Source: Thermanaerosceptrum fracticalcis (GTDB taxonomy: Bacteria; Bacillota; Peptococcia; DRI-13). Taken from it: 64,000 bases of DNA. The DNA lies in assembly GCF_000746025.2 (NCBI RefSeq), contig NZ_CP045798.1, positions 1,846,501 to 1,910,500 on the forward strand, in the 5' to 3' direction. Both the position numbers and the translations under genes were made by a program. The notes under the pieces were generated by a model. The model did not search any database and was not told where the DNA came from. It saw only the letters and a list, made by a program, of their open reading frames with translations. This document shows positions 35,505 to 44,015 of the stretch, one piece after another; position 1 is the stretch's first letter, and each line of letters opens with the position of its first letter.

Positions 35505-35913
35505 TTTGTCTTCCCCCCCATCTTTCCCAAGGTTCCAGGCCTTTTACGTCTTCTGTCACGTCCTTTATCCTGGCGGCAAAACGGTTTCCTTCGGCCGCCG
35601 AGATCCAGTCAAACTGGACCCTTTCCTTTTCCACTCCTACAAAATCCAACAGGCTTTTTAACAAAGCGAACTTGCGTCTGGCTACCAAATTGCCGCTGGT
35701 GTAATGACAGTCACCGGGATGACAGCCTGCGGTCAAGACACCGTCAGCATGTTTCAAGGCCGTCAGGATAAACAGGGGGTCAACCCTGCCGGAGCAGGGC
35801 ACCCTCACGATCCTTACATTGGGTGGATACTGGAGGCGGCTGACACCTGCCAGGTCAGCTCCGGCATAACTGCACCAGTTACATAAAAAGGCTACGATCT
35901 TCGGTTCCTTCAT
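35497..35913 (-). CDS. MvhD/FlxD-like [2Fe-2S] electron transfer subunit
   Basis: 138 residues. Conserved cysteine pattern FLCNWCSYAGADLAG, RVPCSGRVDP, TAGCHPGDCHY; the family links a hydrogenase or Flox module to HdrA by a [2Fe-2S] cluster. The ATG at 35913 follows AAAGGGG by eight bases; the GTG at 35922 is less likely. Immediately downstream of hdrA (13 bp). Confidence 0.92.
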   Translation of the reverse strand: MKEPKIVAFLCNWCSYAGADLAGVSRLQYPPNVRIVRVPCSGRVDPLFILTALKHADGVLTAGCHPGDCHYTSGNLVARRKFALLKSLLDFVGVEKERVQFDWISAAEGNRFAARIKDVTEDVKGLEPWERWGGRQNG

Positions 35914-35926
35914 TCTCTTCACCCCT

Positions 35927-38900
35927 TTACCCGATTTGTCTCAGCATGGCCATGATCTGCTCGCTCCGGAACCCCCGCACATCAATGGCCCCGGCGCGGC
36001 AAGAGGCGGCGCAAGCACCGCAGCCTTTACAAAGGGCCGGGTTGACTTTGGCTATCCCTTCAGTTCGGTCCACTTCCACGGCTTTGGCAGGACAGATGCT
36101 CTCACAGGTGCCGCAGCCGCTGCATTTTAGAGGATTGACCTGGGCCGTAAGTCCTCCCGCAGCCAAAGACTCTTTATTGAGGATGGTACAGGCCCTGGCC
36201 GCAGCTGCTTTGGCCTGGGTGATTGTCTCCACCAGGGGTTTGGGTCCATGGGCCAAACCGCACAGGAAAACGCCGTCGGTGCTGAAGTCCACAGGCCTTA
36301 GTTTCATATGGGCTTCCAGGAAGAAACCGTCTTCGTTGAGGGGGACTTTTAGGGCCTGAGACAAAGCCTCATTATCCCGTGCTGCTGTAGCAGCGGCCAG
36401 GCTTAATAATGAAGCTTCTATCTCTAGCTCCCGGCCTAAGACATGGTCCCGGCAGGTGACGATAAGTTTTCCATTTGCCATCCGTACTTGAGGTTGCTTT
36501 TCCAGATCATAACGGATAAAAATAACCCCCTGCCGGCGGGCCTGCCGGTAAAACTCTTCCTGGAAACCATAAGTACGCATATCCCGGTAAAGCACATAAA
36601 TATTTAAATCGGGATTAAGAGCCTTAGCCTTAAGGGCCAGCTGGATGGACTGGTTACAGCACACCTTACTGCAGTAGGGGTGTTCCTGGTTCCGTGAACC
36701 CACACAGTTAATCATGACTAAAGATTCCATCTCTTTTACAACTTCAGACTGTTCTATCAAAAGCTTTTCTAACTCCAGGTGGGTTTTGACCAGGGGATTC
36801 TGGCCGTAGAGATATTCCTGGGGTTTGTATTCAGTGGCACCGGTGGCTATAACCACCACGCCATGGGCAATCTCTTCCTGTTTTTCCCCTTTCTCTATAG
36901 TCGTGTGGAAATTGCCCACAAATCCCTTGATCTCTTTAATTTCGCTTTCCAGGCAGGTTTTAATCAAGGGATGGCTGGTGACCTGAATTCGCAGATCTTC
37001 TAAATATGGGCGGACCGGTTCCCCCAGATGGTTGAAATAAAGCCTGTTGGCCATCCCTCCTAAGACCTTTTCTCTCTCCACCAGAAATACCGGATAATGC
37101 TGGGAGGCTATGGCTAAAGCCGCCGTCATCCCGGCTACGCCGCCGCCAATGACCAGGGCCTTTTGTTCCACGGGTACGGACACGGTCTCTACCGGTTCTA
37201 AAAGACGGGCCTTGGCCACAGCCATTTTCACCAGGTCTATGGCCTTTTCCGTAGCCTTTTCCGGCTCATGCATGTGGACCCAGGAACACTGGTCTCTGAT
37301 GTTGGCCATTTCAAAGAGGTAAGGATTGAGGCCCGCCTCTTTTAAAGTTTCCCGGAACAGGGGTTCATGGGTCCGGGGACTGCAGGACGCTACCACCACA
37401 CGGTTCAACCTGTGTTCAGCGATGATTTCCCTTATCCTGATTTGCGTATCCTGGGAACAGGTATACATATTATCTTCAACGCAGACTACATGGGGCAGAC
37501 TTCTCGCTATTTCCGCCACTTTTTTCACATCCACCACACTGGCAATGTTAATGCCGCAGTGGCAGATAAACACGCCGATCCTGGGCTTAAGTCCCACTAC
37601 ATCCTTTGCAGGAGGATAGGCTTTGGCTTTGACCAGGGAATTTTTAGCGCCAGCCAGAAGGCATGCAGCTTCACTGGCCGCGGCACAGGCCTGGGTGACG
37701 GTATCGGGAATATCCTTGGGCCCGCTGAAAGCTCCTGCCACCAGGATACCTTCCCGGGTGCTGGAAACAGGAGCATAGCCAGAGGTGGCCGCAAAATCGT
37801 ATTCGTTTAAGGCAAAACCCGCTGCCTGGGCTAATTTTAAGCTGTCTTCACTGGCACAGAGGCCTACGGAAAGTACCGCCAGGTCAAACTCCTCATAAGC
37901 AATGGTCCCGTCTTCCCGGGCATAACGGATGCGGATGTTCCCCGTCTCCGGAGCTTCTTCCACTGTATAAATACGGGAACGGACAAAACGGACTCCCTGG
38001 TTTTCTGCCCTCCGGTAGTATTTCTCAAAATCCTTACCATGGCTCCGCATGTCCATATAGAAGATGGCGGTATCCAAAGGATAAGGACTGTGCTCTTTGG
38101 CGATAACGGCTTCCTTGATGGCATACATACAGCACACACTGGAACAGTATGGTTTATCATCCTTCAGGGTACGGGAGCCGGCACACTGGATCCAGGCAAT
38201 TTTCTTTGGCTCCTTGTGGTCAGAAGGCCGTACCAGATGCCCGCCAAAGGGACCGGAAGCACTTAAAACCCTTTCAAACTGGATACTGGTCAGGACGTTG
38301 GGATAACGGCCATAGCCTAAGTGACTTAATTTCTCTGCAGGAAACTCGTTAAAGCCAGGAGCAAAAAGGATAGCCCCCACGTGGATCTTGAGCCTTTCTT
38401 CTTCCTGGAGATGATCGATACATCCGGCTTTACAAACCTTGACACACTGCATACATTCGGAACAAGGACCGCAATCCAGGCAGCGTGCGGCTTCTCTTCG
38501 CGCTTCCTCCGCTGATAAACCTAAGACAAATTCGCGAAAATCCTTAATCCTCTCTTGTGGTTCTATCTCTCTCAGTTTAACCCGTTCCACTTTCTCCATT
38601 TTCTGAGGAAGGGGCTTAGGGCCTACGGGGGTTCTCCGGTTGGGGCGCCCCAGACGCAAATCTTCTCCCTTTAAATAACGGCTGATGGATTGAGCTGCTT
38701 CCTTGCCTTCAGCCACGGCCTCAATGGCAATACCCGGACCGGTACGGACCTCGCCGCCGGCAAAGACACCAGGCAGGGAAGTGGCTAAAGTCACTTCATC
38801 GGCAGCCACAGTTCCCCATGTCGTCCGTTTTATGGTTTCAGGCAAGAAGGAAAGGTCCGGCATCTGTCCTACAGCTACAATAACCGTGTCCACGGGGATA

Positions 38901-40330
38901 AAACATTCCGAATCTGCTTTGGGCACAGGACGGCGCCTGCCGGAGGCATCAGGTTCCCCTAGTTCCATTTCCACACAGGTCATGCCTGTCAACCTTCCTG
39001 CTTCCCTGGCAAAAGACAAAGGCGTAGTAAGGAATCTGAACTGGATCCCTTCAGCCCAGGCTGCTTCTACTTCTTCTTCCCGGGCCGGCATTTCTGCCCG
39101 GGACCGGCGATAATAGACCGTGACCTCTTGGGCTCCCAGACGTAAAGCACTGCGGGCGGCATCCATGGCCACATCGCCGCCGCCGATGACGGCGACCCTT
39201 TTCCCTACGTTTACATCTTCACCTAAATTTACCTTGCGCAGAAACTCCACTCCAGACAGGACCCCTTCTCCATCTTCCCCCGGAACGTCCAGCTTCCGGT
39301 TACCGTGGGCGCCTGTGGCTAAAAAGATAGCCTTATATCCCTGGTCCTTTAAATCCTCGATCGTCAAATCAGGACCTAGAGGAGAATTCGTTTTAATTTC
39401 TACTCCTAAAGACGTCAGATAAGCTATCTCCTTATTAAGGACTTCCCTGGGCAAGCGATAATCAGGAATCCCCACGGCCAGCATGCCGCCGGCTACGGGT
39501 AAGGCTTCAAAAATGGTGACAGGGTAACCTTCCTTGGCCAGTTCAAAGGCTGCGCTCAAGCCGGCCGGACCCGAACCGACAACGGCCACCTTATCGGTTT
39601 TCCTTTCCGGTAAGACAAAGGGAGGACGGGGCTCATGATCACCCAAAAAACGTTTCAAGGCAGCAAGGGAGACAGCCCCCTCGGCCTGGGCCCTGCTGCA
39701 CTTTTCTTCACAGGGATGGGGACAGATCCGGCCCAACGTTGCTGGCAGCAAGAGATCATCATAGACAATCTCCGCAGCTTCCTTAAACTTACCCTGGGAC
39801 ATTAAAGCCACATACCCCTGGGCCCGAACACCCGCAGGGCAATTGCCTTTACAGGGGGCAGGCCCCTCTTTTTCGATGGCATAGGCATGGGGGAAGGCCT
39901 GGGCATATTTCTTGTATATAGCTTTTCTTTTGGACAGGCCTTTTTCAAATTCATTGTCTATTTCCACAGGACACACGGCCGCGCATTCGCCGCAACCGGT
40001 ACACTTTTCCACCTCAATGAAGCGGGGTTTCTTTTTTACTTCAACGTGAAAGTCCCCTGCTTCTCCTTTTACACTGACTATTTCTGCGCCGGTGATAACT
40101 TCAATGTTTAAGTGCCGGCCGCATTCCACCAGTTTAGGCGAGAGGATGCACATGGAACAGTCATTGGTAGGAAAAGTTTTATCTAAAGAAGGCATTGTCC
40201 CGCCAATGGCCGGGGATTTTTCCACCAAGTAGACCTTGTAGCCCATCTCCGCCAAATCCAGGGAAGACTGGATGCCGGCGATACCGCCCCCTGCTACCAG
40301 CACAGCTCCCACTTTTTCTAGATTGTTCAC
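35927..40330 (-). CDS. hdrA: Giant HdrA-type flavoprotein with inserted GltD/NfnB-like module
   Basis: 1467 residues, far above the roughly 650 of ordinary HdrA. Order: HdrA FAD domain with VLVAGGGIAGIQSSLDLAE (about 10-28) and CSMCILSPKLVEC; [4Fe-4S] CTGCGECAAVCP (about 110); an inserted glutamate synthase small-subunit/NfnB-like unit (about 158-590) with its own cluster cysteines (CKGNCPAG, CPHPCEEKC), FAD motif VVGSGPAGLSAAFELA and NADP motif AVIGGGDVAMDAAR; return to HdrA (CGPCSECMQC; IQCAGSR; YCSSVCCMYAIKEA); a second HdrA half starting RIGVFICHCGINI with its own FAD motif VIGGGVAGMTAALAIA; and two C-terminal clusters (CSGCGTCESICP, CKGCGACAASC). GTG start. Predicted bifurcating core with three flavin sites, able to use NAD(P)H directly through the insert (inference). 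Confidence 0.92.
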   Translation of the reverse strand: MNNLEKVGAVLVAGGGIAGIQSSLDLAEMGYKVYLVEKSPAIGGTMPSLDKTFPTNDCSMCILSPKLVECGRHLNIEVITGAEIVSVKGEAGDFHVEVKKKPRFIEVEKCTGCGECAAVCPVEIDNEFEKGLSKRKAIYKKYAQAFPHAYAIEKEGPAPCKGNCPAGVRAQGYVALMSQGKFKEAAEIVYDDLLLPATLGRICPHPCEEKCSRAQAEGAVSLAALKRFLGDHEPRPPFVLPERKTDKVAVVGSGPAGLSAAFELAKEGYPVTIFEALPVAGGMLAVGIPDYRLPREVLNKEIAYLTSLGVEIKTNSPLGPDLTIEDLKDQGYKAIFLATGAHGNRKLDVPGEDGEGVLSGVEFLRKVNLGEDVNVGKRVAVIGGGDVAMDAARSALRLGAQEVTVYYRRSRAEMPAREEEVEAAWAEGIQFRFLTTPLSFAREAGRLTGMTCVEMELGEPDASGRRRPVPKADSECFIPVDTVIVAVGQMPDLSFLPETIKRTTWGTVAADEVTLATSLPGVFAGGEVRTGPGIAIEAVAEGKEAAQSISRYLKGEDLRLGRPNRRTPVGPKPLPQKMEKVERVKLREIEPQERIKDFREFVLGLSAEEARREAARCLDCGPCSECMQCVKVCKAGCIDHLQEEERLKIHVGAILFAPGFNEFPAEKLSHLGYGRYPNVLTSIQFERVLSASGPFGGHLVRPSDHKEPKKIAWIQCAGSRTLKDDKPYCSSVCCMYAIKEAVIAKEHSPYPLDTAIFYMDMRSHGKDFEKYYRRAENQGVRFVRSRIYTVEEAPETGNIRIRYAREDGTIAYEEFDLAVLSVGLCASEDSLKLAQAAGFALNEYDFAATSGYAPVSSTREGILVAGAFSGPKDIPDTVTQACAAASEAACLLAGAKNSLVKAKAYPPAKDVVGLKPRIGVFICHCGINIASVVDVKKVAEIARSLPHVVCVEDNMYTCSQDTQIRIREIIAEHRLNRVVVASCSPRTHEPLFRETLKEAGLNPYLFEMANIRDQCSWVHMHEPEKATEKAIDLVKMAVAKARLLEPVETVSVPVEQKALVIGGGVAGMTAALAIASQHYPVFLVEREKVLGGMANRLYFNHLGEPVRPYLEDLRIQVTSHPLIKTCLESEIKEIKGFVGNFHTTIEKGEKQEEIAHGVVVIATGATEYKPQEYLYGQNPLVKTHLELEKLLIEQSEVVKEMESLVMINCVGSRNQEHPYCSKVCCNQSIQLALKAKALNPDLNIYVLYRDMRTYGFQEEFYRQARRQGVIFIRYDLEKQPQVRMANGKLIVTCRDHVLGRELEIEASLLSLAAATAARDNEALSQALKVPLNEDGFFLEAHMKLRPVDFSTDGVFLCGLAHGPKPLVETITQAKAAAARACTILNKESLAAGGLTAQVNPLKCSGCGTCESICPAKAVEVDRTEGIAKVNPALCKGCGACAASCRAGAIDVRGFRSEQIMAMLRQIG

Positions 40331-40353
40331 CTTAAATCACTTCCTTCCCCCTA

Positions 40354-41580
40354 TTAATCTAAGATCAGGGCATTACTGACCAGATGGTGAACATGTTTCA
40401 GCTTCACTTTAAGCTGATATTCTTTAATAATGTCGCTCAGCTGGTCATAACAGTTATGGCAGGGAGTAACAACAATTTTTGCACCAGTTCTTGCTATTTG
40501 CTCTGCTTTCAGCTTTCCTTTTTTCATGCGGTTAGGCTTAATATCCTTACCAAAGGCCAAAAGACCGCCACCGCCGCCGCAGCAGTAGTTATACTCCCTG
40601 TTGGGCCACATTTCTCTAAATTCCATGACAGCCTTTGTTACACAGTATCTCGGTTCTTCAACTATTCCTTCTTTCCGCACCATATTACAGGGGTCATGGA
40701 AGGTCACAGGCTCGGGATTGCGGGAAGGATCAAGCTTAAGTATCCCCTCTTTAATCCACTTAGCCTGGAGCTCTACAAAGTTATATACCGGATAGTCCCC
40801 TTCTTCAGGACTCAGCCAAACCTTCCTGCCCCAGCGCTGGGCCCGGGTAGCATGGCCGCATTCCGTTACCACCAGGTACTGTACTTTCAGCTTTTTCACC
40901 TGTTGGGCGATTCGCTTTAAAAGAATAGTTGAGGCTTCATCATCACCACTGAACAAACCATAGTGGGTTGCGTCCCAGTATTCACTGCTGCAGGTCCAAT
41001 TAGCGCCGGCAGCATGCATGATTTTGGCAATACTCTGTACATCCTGGGGATAGTATTTAATCTCACGGGGATCCCAGAGGAATAAGAAGTCAGCTCCAAC
41101 TTTATCAACAGGTATCCTTGCCTTGGGGTCAGCAATTTCTGCCTGCAGTTCTTCCTCCATCCACTCTAAAGTTTCCAGGTAGTCCTCCTGGGAGACCGCC
41201 ATCTGATTGCCGGTGTTTAATTGGTTATCAACTACCTCCTGGAGAAAACCGGGAGACTTAACCCCAAAATTACCTCTAATGGTCCTCACTATGCCGGCAA
41301 TGTCTACACCCATGGGACAGAGCATGGTACACCGGCCGCACATGGAACAATTCCAGATAAATTGGCCATTTAATACTTCCTCTTTCATGCCTAATAAAAC
41401 CTTCCGGATAAACTTGCGGGGGTCCATTTCCTCGTGGACATCGCTAAAAGCACAAGCCGCGGAACACATACCACAGGCCAGACAGTGACTAAAATCCAGT
41501 TTATCCTGGAGGGTTGCAAAAACTTGGGCAATTTCCTGCCTGAATTTAGGTTCCAGAGCCTTTGTTCGAATGACCGCCAT
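40354..41580 (-). CDS. HdrD/DsrK-like heterodisulfide reductase subunit (HdrC-HdrB fusion)
   Basis: 408 residues. N-terminal HdrC-like part with two [4Fe-4S] sites, CLACGMCSAACAF (about 33) and CSMCGRCTMLCP (about 81). The C-terminal HdrB-like part has one complete CCG domain: DPCNMVRKEG, YCCGGGGGLL and TPCHNCYDQL, binding the noncubane cluster that cleaves disulfides; the first CCG repeat is degenerate (ECGHA). Fits the catalytic disulfide-reducing subunit with DsrC-type protein substrates encoded just upstream. AGGAGG before the ATG. Confidence 0.92.
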   Translation of the reverse strand: MAVIRTKALEPKFRQEIAQVFATLQDKLDFSHCLACGMCSAACAFSDVHEEMDPRKFIRKVLLGMKEEVLNGQFIWNCSMCGRCTMLCPMGVDIAGIVRTIRGNFGVKSPGFLQEVVDNQLNTGNQMAVSQEDYLETLEWMEEELQAEIADPKARIPVDKVGADFLFLWDPREIKYYPQDVQSIAKIMHAAGANWTCSSEYWDATHYGLFSGDDEASTILLKRIAQQVKKLKVQYLVVTECGHATRAQRWGRKVWLSPEEGDYPVYNFVELQAKWIKEGILKLDPSRNPEPVTFHDPCNMVRKEGIVEEPRYCVTKAVMEFREMWPNREYNYCCGGGGGLLAFGKDIKPNRMKKGKLKAEQIARTGAKIVVTPCHNCYDQLSDIIKEYQLKVKLKHVHHLVSNALILD

Positions 41581-41592
41581 AAGTAACCTCCT

Positions 41593-41937
41593 CTAACATT
41601 CTACTTGCCAAACCGGGATCCCCAGCACCTGGCTGACAATGCTGTCCAAAAAAAACAGGGTGTGAGGCCAGTCGGAAAAGAGAGCAAAAAACTCGCCCAG
41701 GGACAGACCGGTCAGGGAACACAGTTCTCGCACAGAAGGGGCCCGTTCCTTTTCCAGGTAATACTTGCGTACATAGTCCATCACCTGGCGATGCCGGGGA
41801 CTAATGGTTTCAATACCCTCTTTTTTGAGAATTTCTTGGACCATCTCTTCCCAGAGGGAATCTTCTTTAATGCAGTCAGGTCCTATGGCTAAATAACGAC
41901 GCCGGAGTTGTGAACCCAAAAGATTTAGACCTCTCAT
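41593..41937 (-). CDS. DsrC/TusE-like protein with one terminal cysteine
   Basis: About 114 residues. The C-terminal two thirds follow the DsrC fold pattern: ETISPRHRQVMDYVRKYYLE, then RELCSLTGLSLGEFFALF (the segment that reads NTLEIYRLF in its neighbour). The C-terminus is PVWQVEC: a single last-residue cysteine, and the partner cysteine of canonical DsrC is absent. It could carry persulfide but not form the usual intramolecular disulfide. ATG at 41937 preceded by AAAGGTG. Confidence 0.75.
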   Translation of the reverse strand: MRGLNLLGSQLRRRYLAIGPDCIKEDSLWEEMVQEILKKEGIETISPRHRQVMDYVRKYYLEKERAPSVRELCSLTGLSLGEFFALFSDWPHTLFFLDSIVSQVLGIPVWQVEC

Positions 41938-41958
41938 AAAATGCACCACCTTTCCTTC

Positions 41959-42246
41959 TTAACAACCTGATAAAGAAGACAATCCCGCAATACGGCAAGG
42001 ACCCCGCACAGGACCTGAGGGAAAGAGTCGATAAATTTCCAAGGTATTTAACCCCGTATGGGTGCAAATTTTGCGAAGAGAGGGTATCTGTTGAAAATCT
42101 TCATAATAATTGCGGATAAAGGAGATCACCAGCCAGTGTTTTTCCGTCAAATGCTCAATACCCTCATCACGGGCCAACACCTGGGCTACTTCCTCATCCC
42201 ATTCCGACCAGTCCACCAGGTAACCCTCCCTATCCATCCTTGCCAT
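41959..42246 (-). CDS. DsrC-like protein with the two-cysteine C-terminal arm
   Basis: About 95 residues with full DsrC architecture: LTEKHWLVISFIRNYYEDF, PSLRKICTHTG, LEIYRLFPSGPVRGPC and a C-terminal arm GPCRIAGLSSLSGC. The two cysteines are separated by ten residues, exactly as in redox-active DsrC, though the family's last residue after the final Cys is missing. Canonical DsrC carries a sulfur as a trisulfide between these cysteines. Three ATG codons lie close together (42252, 42246, 42237); 42246 is best spaced from GGGGGA. First gene of the sigma-54-controlled operon. No dsrAB in the window. Confidence 0.82.
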   Translation of the reverse strand: MARMDREGYLVDWSEWDEEVAQVLARDEGIEHLTEKHWLVISFIRNYYEDFQQIPSLRKICTHTGLNTLEIYRLFPSGPVRGPCRIAGLSSLSGC

Positions 42247-42281
42247 AGCCATTCCCCCATCCTGTTTTTACTTTTATATAA

Positions 42282-42298
42282 AGCAAATACCATGCCAA
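42282..42298 (-). promoter_or_regulatory. Sigma-54 promoter of the dsrC-hdr-flox operon
   Basis: Minus strand TTGGCATGGTATTTGCT: TGGCAT, 5 bp, TTGCT, with GG and GC correctly spaced. Transcription should start about 25 bases before the first dsrC-like ATG. Confidence 0.8.
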
Positions 42299-42303
42299 CA
42301 AAA

Positions 42304-42346
42304 AAAGTGCCTGAAACCCTTGTTAAATCAAGGTTTCAGGCACTTT
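42304..42346 (-). terminator. Terminator of the sigma-54 activator gene
   Basis: 15-bp stem AAAGTGCCTGAAACC/GGTTTCAGGCACTTT with an inner TTG/CAA, then seven T on the minus strand. It lies between the activator gene and the sigma-54 promoter, insulating the two transcripts. Confidence 0.88.
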
Positions 42347-42362
42347 CCTCCTTAAAAATACA

Positions 42363-42398
42363 GGGTAAATATTATACATAGATGTATAATATTTACCC
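42363..42398. promoter_or_regulatory. 36-bp perfect palindrome, enhancer site candidate
   Basis: Arms GGGTAAATATTATACAT and ATGTATAATATTTACCC around AG. It lies 65-116 bp upstream of the sigma-54 promoter, the usual distance for an enhancer-binding protein, and next to the gene of such a protein. Confidence 0.65.
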
Positions 42399-42485
42399 AG
42401 ATAAAAATGCAAAACATTTAAGGGAAAAAGGCTATCTTTAGTAAGAGGAGGTACTCTTCTGTATAAAGAATTTCCACACTACAAA

Positions 42486-43802
42486 TTACAAGCCGTATTT
42501 TTGCATTTTATTATAAAGGGTTTTACGGGTTATACCAAGGAGCTGGGCCGCCTTTTGTTTATTTCCTTCACACTGTCTTAATACTTGTTTAATATGATGT
42601 TTTTCCAGGTCATCCAGCCTGATAAAAGCGCTGTCCCCAGTGTTGGCTGTCATAATCATATAAAGGGGCAGGTCTTGCAGCATGATAAAATCCCCCTTAC
42701 CCTTTATAAAGGCATATTCTAAGGCATTTTCCAGTTCCCGGACATTTCCGGGAAATTCATATTGGAGTAAAAAGTTTAAAGCCTCCCGGGAAACTCCTTT
42801 TTTAGCCTTTTGAAAAAAGACATTAAACCTACGAATGAAGTATTCGTTTAAAAGAGGAATATCGTTTTTCCTCTCCCTTAAAGGGGGCAGCTTTATCGGA
42901 AAAACATTTAAACGATAAAAAAGGTCCTGGCGGAAATTACCCTTCCTTATTTCCTCAGTTAAATTGCGATTGGTGGCTGCAATAACCCGCACATCGGTTT
43001 TTAGTGTTTTCTTCCCCCCTACCCTCTCAAATTCCCCCTCTTGCAACACCCGGAGCAGCTTGGCTTGTAAAGATACCGGAATTTCCCCAATCTCGTCCAG
43101 GAAAATGGTGCCTTTGTCAGCCAGTTCAAAACGGCCCTGGTGGGTGGAATGGGCACCGGTAAAAGCCCCCTTCTCGTGTCCAAAAAGTTCGGACTCCAAC
43201 AGGGTGGGCGTCAAGGCCGCACAATTGACTTTTATAAAAGGTTTATAACGCCTGTCGCTTAAAAAATGTATGGCTTTAGCTACCAGCTCCTTTCCCGTGC
43301 CGCTTTCACCTACAATGAGGACACTGGAACGGTAGGGAGCCACAGCTTCGACCATTTCATATATTTCCTGCATTTTATGGTCTTTGCCGATAATATTTTG
43401 AAAACTATAACGCCCTTCGAATTCCTGGCGCAGGCGCTGGATTTTACGCTGGTCGGAAAGAATTTCTAAACCCCCGATTATATTCCCAGAGTTGTCAAAT
43501 AAGGGCATCACCGATATTTCTACAGGAACAAATTCGCCATTCTTGGCTACAATAACCACATCAGTGGAATAACCCTTTTCTCCGCTGTTTACTACTTTTT
43601 GCATGAGACAATTTTCTCCGCAGCAATGGGAGCTTTTCAAAAGTTCGTAACACTTTCGACCCAGGGCAGTATCCCGTTTGTAGCCCGTAATATGCTCTGC
43701 CGCATTATTAAAGGTAGTTATATTAAATTCTGTATCCACAGTGAAAACCCCTTCAGAAATACTGTTGACTACAAACTCAAAATCTATCTGTGTTGGGCTC
43801 AT
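42486..43802 (-). CDS. Sigma-54-dependent transcriptional activator (PAS-AAA-Fis)
   Basis: 438 residues. N-terminal PAS domain (about 5-120) containing the unusual cysteine group SSHCCGENCLMQ; AAA+ domain (about 130-370) with Walker [15 protein letters not shown] loop, GTIFLDEIGE and FRQDLFYRLNV; C-terminal Fis HTH (GNKQKAAQLLGITRKTLYNKMQKYG). Start ATG at 43802 after a run of G; the longer frame start is unsupported. It precedes the dsrC-hdr-flox operon, whose sigma-54 promoter it should activate, and borders the ORP/MinD cluster. The PAS cysteines suggest redox or metal sensing (inference). Confidence 0.92.
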   Translation of the reverse strand: MSPTQIDFEFVVNSISEGVFTVDTEFNITTFNNAAEHITGYKRDTALGRKCYELLKSSHCCGENCLMQKVVNSGEKGYSTDVVIVAKNGEFVPVEISVMPLFDNSGNIIGGLEILSDQRKIQRLRQEFEGRYSFQNIIGKDHKMQEIYEMVEAVAPYRSSVLIVGESGTGKELVAKAIHFLSDRRYKPFIKVNCAALTPTLLESELFGHEKGAFTGAHSTHQGRFELADKGTIFLDEIGEIPVSLQAKLLRVLQEGEFERVGGKKTLKTDVRVIAATNRNLTEEIRKGNFRQDLFYRLNVFPIKLPPLRERKNDIPLLNEYFIRRFNVFFQKAKKGVSREALNFLLQYEFPGNVRELENALEYAFIKGKGDFIMLQDLPLYMIMTANTGDSAFIRLDDLEKHHIKQVLRQCEGNKQKAAQLLGITRKTLYNKMQKYGL

Positions 43803-44015
43803 CCCATTCCCCCCCCTTCTTCCTTGACGCTCACACAGGGGCAAGCCCCGTGTAAGCGTTAATTACTTGTGGATTACAATACTATACAAATGATAATTGA
43901 CAAGAATATTTGCTATGTCGTACCCCTCCATTGCAGCGGTTTTCTTGCAATGTGCAAGCTAAAAGAGACATATAGGGAAAAATTCATAGAGGGAAAAGTG
44001 GGCATGAAAATAAAT
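43803..44015. other. Gene-free promoter region of the activator gene
   Basis: About 210 bp; contains an imperfect inverted repeat around 43824-43860 (GCTCACACAGGGGC / GCCCCGTGTAAGCG) in the activator's leader. No further gene seen. Confidence 0.35.

Noticed and set aside
35927-40330. HdrA length explained by a lost stop between gltD-like and hdrA genes
   Set aside because: The GltD-like unit is inserted inside the HdrA sequence, with HdrA motifs on both sides in one frame, so simple read-through of two neighbours does not account for it.
35497-41580. Selenocysteine in the Hdr/MvhD subunits
   Set aside because: All cluster and active-site positions are encoded by Cys codons in continuous frames; no in-frame TGA with a downstream SECIS-like hairpin was needed.
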